Shown piece by piece: positions 55,977 to 64,000 of a stretch of DNA of 64,000 nucleotides. Below the pieces are notes generated by a model. The model was not told where the DNA came from. It saw only the letters and a program-made list of their open reading frames with translations, and ran no database searches. Origin of the DNA: Ochotona curzoniae (taxonomy: Eukaryota > Chordata > Mammalia > Lagomorpha > Ochotonidae); contig NW_024466599.1 of NCBI RefSeq assembly GCF_017591425.1, positions 25,334,001 to 25,398,000 of the forward strand, written 5' to 3'. Position 1 is the stretch's first letter; each line of letters starts with the position of its first letter. The translations under genes were made by a program, and so were the position numbers.

Positions 55977-56301
55977 TTTAAGATTTATTTATTTTTATTG
56001 GAAAGTCAGATATACAGAGAGGAGGAAAGACAGAGAGGATGATCTTCCATCTGAAGATTCATTCCCCAAATGGCCACCATGGCTGGAGCTGAGACAATCT
56101 GAAGCCAGCAATTTGAAACCTCTTCCTGGTCTACCATGCAGATGCAGGGTCTGAAGACTTCGGGACATCCTCAACTGCTTTCCCAGCACAGGCAGGGAGC
56201 TGGAAGGGAAGTGGAGCAGCCAGAATACAAACTGGAACCCATATGGAATCCCAGTGGATTCAAGACGAGAACTTCAGCCACTAGGCTACCATGCCAAGCC
56301 C
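55977..56301 (-). repeat. CSINE with exact target-site duplication
   Basis: Reverse copy: 'taagatttatttatttttattgg' at left, head at right ending CATGCCAAGCCC. The 14-bp repeat AGCAAATGACCTTT at 55963-55976 and 56302-56315 is exact. Confidence 0.95.
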
Positions 56302-56315
56302 AGCAAATGACCTTT

Positions 56316-57689
56316 AAGTTCTCCAAAAACAAGTACCACCAGCAGATCCTTTTAAATAGTACATTAATAATAAATATTTAATTTACTTTTAGAATAACTA
56401 TTAGTTAAAGAAATATAAAAATATTGCTTCTTGACCACATCTTCGCAAAAATGGTTTGAGACTGGGTAGAACCTTTTATTCTGTGCCAAGGGCAAGACCT
56501 GTAAACAGAACAGGCAAAACTGCAAATAAAGTCAAATGCATTTTAAGAACACATCAGGCATGTGGAATCCCATAGCTAGATATGTATTTTCAAGACGTTT
56601 CAAAAAACTACAAGCAGGAAGCCTTATAATCGCTCTCTGGGCTACCTCCATCTCTCCCTCTGGATGCTTGTTCCATTCTTGGCTCTAGATTGAAGAGAAT
56701 TTCAAGATTTCATGGTTTAAACTGACTCAGACACATGCTAAAACTCTTAGTATCCTAACTATTTAAACTGATAGTTTTAGGACAAATAAATAAGTGAGAG
56801 AGGTGTACTCCTTCATCATTTGTTCCAAATTAAGTGATAGCAACCAAAGCAGAAATGAGCTAGAAAGTTCTTTCCAGCCAAGGTGGGTCGTAAAGTTCTT
56901 GAAGAATTCTACTCCTGAATCCTACAATGGAGAATTACATGATCCCTGTGACAATGTACTTTATTTCCATTGTGCATAGACTTACTTACTGCTTATCAGA
57001 TTTACTTACAAATCATTTAGCCTTTAAAAATCCACCTTATTACCTCATTTGAGGCAGACATTGAAATTCTTTCAGAGATATTTTCCGTTCAGTTTTGAAC
57101 CACAGCATCACTGAGGTCATCAAAGCTCTCAAAGACAGCTCAGGTCATCTAGCCTGTCCTCACTCTCCAGGCTCCAACATTTCAATAGGGCTATGTCCTT
57201 GAAACTGTATACATGCAACACATGAAATCTGTTCCTTTCAGGTAACAACAATTTTTAACATTTCATTATGGCTTTAAAAGTTTTTAATTCTAATCACTTA
57301 CACAGAGTACAACTTAAAATGCAAGCATTTTCAAATCAAAGATAAAAGAACTTCGGATGATCTAAGTCACCTGTAGAAAAGCACAGCTGCCTTTACACTC
57401 TGAAAATGGCTACCCTCATGACAAAGAGAGCTCAGGCTGACAAAAAGAAATTTATACAGCAGGAAACTCTTTCTGACACCTAACCCAACCACATCCTCTC
57501 CTTTACTCAGTGGAATTAAAAATGCTATTTCTCAAATGACCCCAAAAAAACAACACCTCCTTTCTTGCATAGTTACCATAGGATACCATAGGGCAAAGTG
57601 AATTCTAAATTAGAAACTTCTTTGCTAAATATTATCTTAATTGAGTCTCTGTTCTAATGTCTTTCTCCATGAATTCAATCCTTTCATTG
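56316..57689. other. Unassigned DNA
   Basis: No repeat or gene recognised. The block 57100-57180 has a faint resemblance to old SINE/LINE tails ('aggtcatctagcctgtcctc'). Confidence 0.5.
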
Positions 57690-57897
57690 CCTTAAAAGAC
57701 ACTGGTAAAAACTCAGGCAACAAAAGCAAATGGGATTATATCAAACTCAGAAACAATTACACACCAAAGGAAATGATCCATAAGGAGATATCCAACTGAA
57801 CAGAAAAAAAAAAAATTGAGCTGCTTCTCTGGGAAAGGATTAATAAACAGAAAATAGCATCAACTTTTCCAGGATCCAGTTAAGATATGAGCAAAGG
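57690..57897 (+). mobile_element. L1 ORF2 fragment, 5' of a CSINE insertion
   Basis: 'ggcaacaaaagcaaatgggattatatcaaactcagaaac' is the standard L1 ORF2 segment. The left edge is a 5' truncation. Continues at 58220. Confidence 0.85.
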
Positions 57898-58219
57898 GGC
57901 CCAGCGCAATGGTGCAGTGGTTAAGTCCTCGCCTTGCACGCCTGGGATCTCATATGGGCGCCGGTTCTAATCCCAGCAGCCCCGCTTCCCTTCCAGCTCC
58001 CTGCCTGTGGCCCGGGAAAACAGTCCAGGACGGCCCAGAGCTTTGGGACCCTGCACCCGCGTGGGAGACCCGGAAGAGGCTCCTGGTTCTGGGATCGGCA
58101 TAGCATCGGCCGTTGTGCTCACTTGGGGAGTGAATCATCGGACAGAAGATCTTCCTCTCTGTCTTTCCTCTCTGTATATCCGCCTTTCCAATAAAAATAA
58201 TAAAATAAATCTTTAAAAA
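57898..58219 (+). repeat. Young CSINE with exact target-site duplication, inside L1
   Basis: Near-consensus young copy (GGCCCAGCGCAATGGTGCAG head, 'cctcgccttgcacgcctggg', 'cgtgggagacccggaagagg'). The 16-bp repeat AAGATATGAGCAAAGG at 57882-57897 and 58220-58235 is exact. Six overlapping open frames of 61-86 codons are repeat artefacts. Confidence 0.97.
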
Positions 58220-59045
58220 AAGATATGAGCAAAGGAAGTAAATGGGAATTTTTCAACAAAATTGGCTAACAGATATGTGAAAAAACACTCAGGAGCACTA
58301 GCCACAGGGAAATACAAATGATAACCAGTTAGAAAGGTTATCCTACAAAAATGTTGGGAAAGATGTGGAGGGGGGAAGGTACCCTGAACGTAAACTAGTG
58401 CAACCATGATGAGAAAACTCCTCAGAGATCTGAAAATAGATCAACCATAGGACCCAGCCATCCCACTCTTAGGAATTTACACAATAAAATGAAACCAGCA
58501 TATAAAAGAATTATTTATACCACCATGTTTGCTGCATCTCAATTCACAATAGGTAAGATATAGAATCAACCACAGATGTCCATTCTGCGATGACTGGATA
58601 AACACACACATGTTATGGAATACTGCTTAGTTGTAAAAAAGAATGAAATCCTGTGTCTTGCAAAACTGACACACTGGAAACCATTATTTTTAGTAAAATA
58701 AACCAGTTTCAAAAAGACAAATATGTGTTTTCTCTCAAATAAGTTTGTAATACAGAATGCAAAAAAGATGAAATGAAAAATGTGTGATATGAGTCATTTT
58801 TAGCCCTTATTAATACTCCTGTGGAGCTGTGGTATTCCTACTTATTACATGTTGAATTTTTTGATCAGTGGTAAATTAGATTTTGGGAATATAAAGTGAA
58901 TTAAAATTATGTCCTTGTAAAAACTGATGAAAGATAAGGGAGAGAACAGAGGATGGAAGATGAATGAGGAAAGTGTGATTATATTCTTAGAACTGTACCT
59001 ACAGAATGCATGAAATATGTTGTCTTTATATTAACAAAAACTTTA
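58220..59045 (+). mobile_element. L1 ORF2 end and 3' UTR
   Basis: 'ggagcactagccacagggaaatacaaatgataacc', 'gacccagccatcccactct', 'tggaatactgcttagttg', 'agtaaaataaaccagtttc' end ORF2. The 3' UTR has a purine-rich tract (58930-58975) and 'gtgattatattcttagaactg', which matches the end of the L1 at 25.2 kb, so both belong to one subfamily. No ORF survives. Confidence 0.87.
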
Positions 59046-59420
59046 CCAATCCATTTCACAATTTCTTTTACAAATCTCTTATTATAGACTCGACAACGCT
59101 TTCCAGCTTAAAAAGTGTTTTTCCTATACTCCCTTGCAAATCTAGGTGACCCCATGATATAGTTATAACGACTGATTCCTTTTATAAAAAATAGTAAAGC
59201 TCCTTACTCCAAAACCACCATTTAATAGTGCTGCTCTTCTTACTTGTAGAATCACTTAAATGAGAATCATTTGGAGACCGCAGGTCCAAAAGCACAATAG
59301 TGTGGCCTACACAATAAAGCCTTATAAACAGAGAAAATCAAAGTCATCAGGAATCTTGGTGATCAGAGATAAATAAATCTTCTTGTGATTAATCTAGTAT
59401 TTAGAAATTCTCTGTTGTTG
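59046..59420. other. Unassigned DNA
   Basis: No element is recognised. It lies between the L1 3' end and a CSINE. Confidence 0.5.
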
Positions 59421-59745
59421 GGGGCTGGCATGAAGGCTCAATTGGTTACTCCTCCACCTGCAAGTGCCAACATCCCATATGGGTGCATGTTCATGACCAA
59501 GCTGCTCCACTTCCTATCCAGCCATCTGAGGTCCCCAGAAAGCAGTGAAGGATGGTCAAAAGCCTTGCGACCCTGCACCCACATGGGAGACCCAGAAGAG
59601 GTTCCTGGCTCCTGGCTTCAGATTGGCTCAACTCTGGCTGATGCAGCTATTTGGGGAGTGGACCAGTGGATGAAAGATCTTTCTTTCTGTCTTTCCTTCT
59701 CTACATCTGCCTTTCCAATACTAAATCAATGTTTTAAAAAGGAAA
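59421..59745 (+). repeat. CSINE, second head subfamily
   Basis: Head GGGGGCTGGCATGAAGGCTC then 'aattggttactcctccacctgcaagtgcc', of the type seen at 4497 and 43115. Body 'tatccagccatctgaggtcc', 'tgggagacccagaagaggttcc', 'tttggggagtggaccagtggatg', tail 'ccaatactaaatc'. Confidence 0.9.
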
Positions 59746-59789
59746 CAAGGGAGGAAGAGAGAGATGGAGAGAGACAAGGGATAATGATG

Positions 59790-59925
59790 GAGTTCCTGAC
59801 TCCTGGCATTAGCCTAACCCAACCCCAGCTGTTACAGCCATTTGGAGAGTGAACCAGAAGATTGAAGATCTCTTCGAGTCTTCTTTCACTCTGCCTTTCA
59901 CATAAATAAATCAGTTCAAAGTATC
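59790..59925 (+). repeat. CSINE 3' fragment
   Basis: 'gagttcctgactcctggcattagcctaaccc', 'catttggagagtgaaccagaag', 'ctctgcctttcacataaataaatc'. 5' truncated; old-type tail. Together with the preceding copy it creates a 155-codon open frame (59385-59852) that is not a gene. Confidence 0.85.
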
Positions 59926-60924
59926 ATCACCAAGTTTAAAAAATGATTAATAACTGAAGTCCAAAAACTTCCATGTACATCCTCTACCATTTTACTGTGT
60001 GCCCTTTAATATCCAGACACATTCCACTCAGACTTTATGGGTACAAATATAATATTAGAGATGGCCTCATTCTCAGTATGAAAAATTAGAAGGTAGATAA
60101 ATGAAACAGTGGGCTCCCAAAATGTCTACTAATGGGCTACATCAATGATTTCAAGAAATATTTTCCATTTACAAAATTTACTTTCCCCAACAATCAGATG
60201 TCATTAGGTCCAGAAAGAATAAAAAATGTTTTTTAATTCTACTGCCACTTAACACTCCAATGGAAAAAAAAAAAAAAAAACACCATGTCTAAAGTGAATC
60301 TCAAACAGTTGCAACCCCCGCTTGCCTGGTTTAATTCCTTCAGGGCTCTGCTCAGCATCCTGTCATCTTACTTTACTTTGATGTGTCCACTAACGTCCAT
60401 CCCTGTTTCAACTGTTCTTTGTCCCAGAATCCTTTCTTGATCTACATTCCCACCTCCTGCTTGGGGCCTCTCTTTGGCTACTCACACTTCTACTTTGGAA
60501 ACCTTCTGTTCCTATTCAGGCTCCCAGGCCGTCACAGCTCATAGTAGCTTCTCTGAGCTCACGCTTCAAAGCTGCCCACGCCTGTGTTGATTTCTTGGCT
60601 TCTTAGATTTGTACCTTATCTCTTGTTTCTGCACCTGGCACTGCCTCTTTAAATATCCCTGTCTACACACAATTCCATCAAGGGCATTTAACATGCCCTT
60701 GCCCAGCCCTTGTCCCAGCTTCTCTTCACATACTTTCTCAACAGTCAAGCAGCAGCCTTTCCATTTTTTCTCGATAAGTTGAAAAGAACGGTATTGCAAA
60801 ATGAAGGCAGAGGTAACCACAGAATTACAGTTATGGGAGGTAATTAACAAGGACAAGTGGCAGCCTGTTTTGTGTTCCTCAGGATTGTTTCAGTTTAAGC
60901 TTTTGCACGTTTTATTTATTTATT
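59926..60924. other. Unassigned DNA
   Basis: Contains an A17-18 homopolymer at about 60264-60280. 60330-60750 is less AT-rich, with a weak resemblance to L2 ('ttcagggctctgctcagcatcctgtcatc'). The minus-strand 96-codon frame at 60566-60856 has no support. Confidence 0.45.
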
Positions 60925-61660
60925 TAGATCTTGTAATCTAGTTTTGAAATTGACAAAGATTGCATAAATTTATGGCATACGATGATGGTTTGATTTTTTG
61001 GCAATTTGCAACAATTAAAGGAAGCTAATTAGTAAATCCATAACCTTACATTATTAGCATTTTGTAACTAGAATATTTATCTTTCAGCAGTTTTCAAGCG
61101 TACAGCACATTATGAGTATTGACCATAAAGAGAAAGCTGAGTAAAAGACTTGCAGAACTTATCCATCCTAACTTAAACTTTTTACCCTGTGACTCACTAA
61201 GGTCTCCCCAACAATTCCCGCCTCCCACAGCGCACCAGGTTCTGGGAACCACCATTCATTCAATTCTCTGCTTCTATTCGTTTATTTTATAAAAGACAAA
61301 TAAAATCTTGTGCTTATTTATTTAGGGCTATCTCATTTAGCATAAATTCCTGTAGGTTCAACCTTCTCATTGCTTACAACAGGATTTTCTACTTTTTAAA
61401 AGTAATATTAATATGTGTGTGTATATATATATCACTTTTTATTCAGCCATCCATTGATAGACATTTATGCTGATTTCAGATCCCAGCTATTTCAAATTAG
61501 TTTGTAATTAATATGGTAGTACAGATACATCTTCAAGATATTAATTTCATTTCCATTGAGTTAAAGCCACATTGCTGAATCACACAGGAGTACTAATCTT
61601 AATTTCTTTGTGAATTCTCTGTAATCTTTTGTGTAGTGGCTACAGAAGGCTTTTATTTCT
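60925..61660 (-). mobile_element. L1M-type 3' UTR and ORF2 end, antisense
   Basis: Plus-strand order 'gcataaatttatggcatacgatgatgg', 'caaggaagctaattagtaaatcc'-type text, 'aacaattcccgcctcccac', 'ttctgggaaccaccattcattcaattctctgcttctattcg', 'catttagcataaattcctgtagg', 'tattcagccatccattgatagacatttatgctgatttcag' is the reverse complement of an L1MA/L1MB 3' end. ORF2 is not open. Confidence 0.82.
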
Positions 61661-62492
61661 TGTTGTATATTTTCTGGAAAATTTATATTTTCAGAGAGGC
61701 TCTCACTTAGCCTGTTAATTCATCATTATATAATTTTCAATTCAAATTTTAAGAATTTTATTGCAATTTAAATGAATATATACATATAATACACAAGTTA
61801 TGTGTATATATTCATTAATAAGTTACCTAAAATTTAAGTGGTAGGGGAGAAGGATTTGATGTTTTTAGTTAGTTTCTTCTAAAAAACTGGGTTCTAAAAT
61901 TATGCAGCAACGTCTGGAGTGATAACAATAGCTATGCTGCATTATGCTTCCTTCCAACAGTGTTTTATATTTTTTTGAGCTACTAAGTAGGAAGACTTCA
62001 CATCATTTAAAGGTCCCTTGTGAGGAAGAATCTGTCCTATTTTATGCTTGTTGGTAAAACAGGGTATTTGAGAAAGAATGGGAAAATGAGCCCAGGAGAT
62101 CAATATTCAGAACAATTAACCTATAAACAAATAAATAACACAGTATATGGGCCACTTAATGTCACATCTCTATAGAAAGACACAGTAAGTTTGTAAAGGA
62201 GGTTTCCATGGTGGATGTAACTGGATTAGTGGTACACTTGGCCAGATTTTGAATCAAAAGCACACGTGCTCCCTTTCATTGTTCCACATTGTAAAGAATG
62301 CTCTCTGCTTTCCCACCCTCTAATCTTCTAACCTGATGTTCATCAATAATTTGGACATTTCTGTTTACTCTCAATTACATAATACCTTTCAAAAGAAATA
62401 GGAGGGATAGATTTAACCCTTGTGGGCCCAAAGTTCAAGCAATTTTTAGAACCCTGAAGGAAATATCAAAGAAAGATGAATAAGTTATAGCT
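61661..62492. other. Unassigned AT-rich DNA
   Basis: Part may be further antisense L1, but no block is clear enough to assign. Confidence 0.45.
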
Positions 62493-62494
62493 TA

Positions 62495-62763
62495 AGGGCT
62501 GGCACTTTGGCATAGCAGGTTAAGCCAATGCCTGTAGTACTTCCGATCCAGCTCCCTATCAAAAAAGTAGTGGAGGATGGCCCAAAAGCTTGGCTCTTGC
62601 ACACAAATGAGACCTGGAAGAAGTTACTGCATCCTGGTTTTAGACTAGCCCAGCCCCAGTCATTGTGGCTTCTTGGAGAGTGAACCAGCAGATAAAAAAA
62701 TCTCTTTCTTATCTTATCTCTCAATATGTCACTTTTCTTTTTAAATACATAAAATAAATATTT
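62495..62763 (+). repeat. CSINE with internal deletion
   Basis: Head 'gggctggcactttggcatagcagg' runs to 'aatgcctgtagtacttccgatccagctccc', so the segment with CCCATATGGG and the B box is missing (about 35-45 bp). The rest ('gtggaggatggccc', 'ttggagagtgaaccagcag') is normal. It cannot be transcribed from an internal B box. Confidence 0.87.
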
Positions 62764-62789
62764 TTAATTATGTTAAAGATAAATATTTT

Positions 62790-62965
62790 TTAAATTTTAT
62801 TTTATTTCCATTGGAAAGACAGGTTTTATGGAGAGAAGGAGATACAGAGAGAAAGATCTACCATGCACTGGTTGACTCCCCAAAGTGGCTACAACAGCCG
62901 GAGCTGAACTAATACTAATCCAGGAACTAGGAACTTCACGCAGGATCAGAATGCCAAAGCTTTCT
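62790..62965 (-). repeat. CSINE 3' half, reverse
   Basis: 'ttttattttatttccattggaaagacagg', 'cagagagaaagatctaccatgcactggttgactcccc', 'acaacagccggagctgaa', then stops at 'aatgccaaagctttc' before the head. It faces the copy at 62495 tail to tail, 26 bp apart. Confidence 0.85.
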
Positions 62966-64000
62966 ATCTCTTTGTCTAAAAAATTAATTTAAAATGTCTG
63001 TATATTTTAGGCATTTCTCTGTATTTTAGATATATTAAAGTGTGTGTAATGTGTATATATGTGCATATGCATATATATGTGTACATATATATTGATATAT
63101 ATATATATATATATCAGCACAATCATTTGGTTTGAGGTCCATGAATTTTAAAAGTCGCATTAAACAGGACTAAGACATCTATATAAAAGTTAAAACAACT
63201 ATCATAACAAAAGAGAGTAAATACTGTATAAGAAATGGTGAGAGTGGTAAGAATCCATGAATTATAACATAGGACAAACCTGTGGAAAAGGATGAAAATG
63301 CTTTCTACATACCGAAGACTAGTTTAATTATTAAAGGGAAATATCAAGAAATTTACAAGGAAGCTATTCATGAGAAGTAACTATTCATTGAAAGAAAGAA
63401 ACGGTGTAGCATACTCAGTCCCTAGTTTCTCATCGGAGGTGGAATAGAGGTGAGTACTTTGACAATATTTACATGAAGGGGGTGAAATAACTAAGACAAT
63501 GCTAGCTACAAAACACATCATCAAACCCGCAGAAGACAAAAATACAAAAGCGGGTGTGGGAGAAAAAATGAAAGTGTTAAAAATTAAAAGGCAAACAATA
63601 ATTATTAAAAAAATGTACATCTGAAAAGACCTTTGAGCTACCTGATAGTACTAACAATGCAGCCAGGCAAAGGAGAATGCAATCGAAATAGAGCAAGAAA
63701 ATTACCTCATTCAGCTTTATCATTTTAATGAACATAAGACACATGGTAAGGTCACAGACAAAAGCTTATTTCATCTCTGTCCTTTCATCAGCAACCAAGT
63801 CAACAAATATTTGGGCAGAGAATAAGACAATCTTTAAAGCAGAACACAGAAATGTACACCAGAGTTCAATGTCTACATACTTATCAGCATTCTTAACCTT
63901 TACTTTCAGATAGTTAAAAATATTTGCTTCTGGTCCTCAGTTCCAACTTTGGCTCCGCACCCCCTCTTGCAATGACACAATGCACACACGCCTTACTAGG
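62966..64000. other. Unassigned DNA with an AT microsatellite
   Basis: An alternating TA run at about 63093-63116 forms a perfect palindrome (TGATATA…TATATCA). Otherwise AT-rich sequence with nothing recognised; frames at 63381-63620 and 63728-63913 lack support. Confidence 0.5.

Noticed and set aside
59385..59852. 155-codon plus-strand frame
   Set aside because: Spans two adjacent CSINEs.

Overview
The window looks like nuclear DNA of a lagomorph, most likely a pika (Ochotona) rather than a rabbit. The evidence is the dominant SINE. At least 36 copies or fragments of the lagomorph C repeat (CSINE) are present on both strands. The youngest have a head, body and tail (ending around CCTTTCCAATAAAAATAA) that differ from the rabbit consensus I remember, while the older, degraded copies resemble rabbit-type CSINEs. 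The species call rests on recall and was not searched.

I find no protein-coding gene, exon or functional RNA gene. The longest open frames fall in tandem-repeat DNA, in CSINEs, or in unassigned AT-rich DNA with no start context, splice structure or domain. This is intergenic or deep intronic sequence made of layered transposons.

Layout: 0.1-5 kb, old and young CSINEs, a CR1/L3-like remnant and unassigned DNA. 5.2-8.1 kb, a GC-rich degenerate tandem array with a unit of about 60 bp, followed by a linker, a roughly 370 bp unique module and an A-rich tail. That 3' module recurs alone at 45.4-45.8 kb with an A-tail and flanking target-site duplication, so the 5.2-8.1 kb block looks like a composite, VNTR-bearing retroelement with SVA-like architecture. 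8.2-17 kb, CSINEs, MIR and L2 remnants and unassigned DNA. 17.4-25.3 kb, an antisense L1 5' fragment head-to-head with a long sense L1M-type element broken by three CSINEs. 25.6-27.6 kb, three MaLR (MLT1/MST-like) solo LTRs. 29-34.1 kb, a second L1 with a dense CSINE cluster, a (TG)n microsatellite and a fourth MaLR LTR. 34.3-38.3 kb, a third L1. 38.3-48.9 kb, mostly unassigned DNA with CSINEs, an L1 3' fragment, the second 3' module and a MIR. 48.9-49.5 kb, a repeat-free, CpG-containing block that is the best candidate for a conserved regulatory element. 50-64 kb, more CSINEs, a MER5A-like MITE, an L1 with a 5' inversion (twin priming), and sense and antisense L1 fragments.

The parts interact as host and parasites: L1 machinery explains the A-tails, target-site duplications, 5' truncations and inversion seen in the L1s, the CSINEs and the composite element. 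Subfamily names are from memory; orientation, borders and duplications were read directly. Borders of old elements are good to about 10-40 bp.
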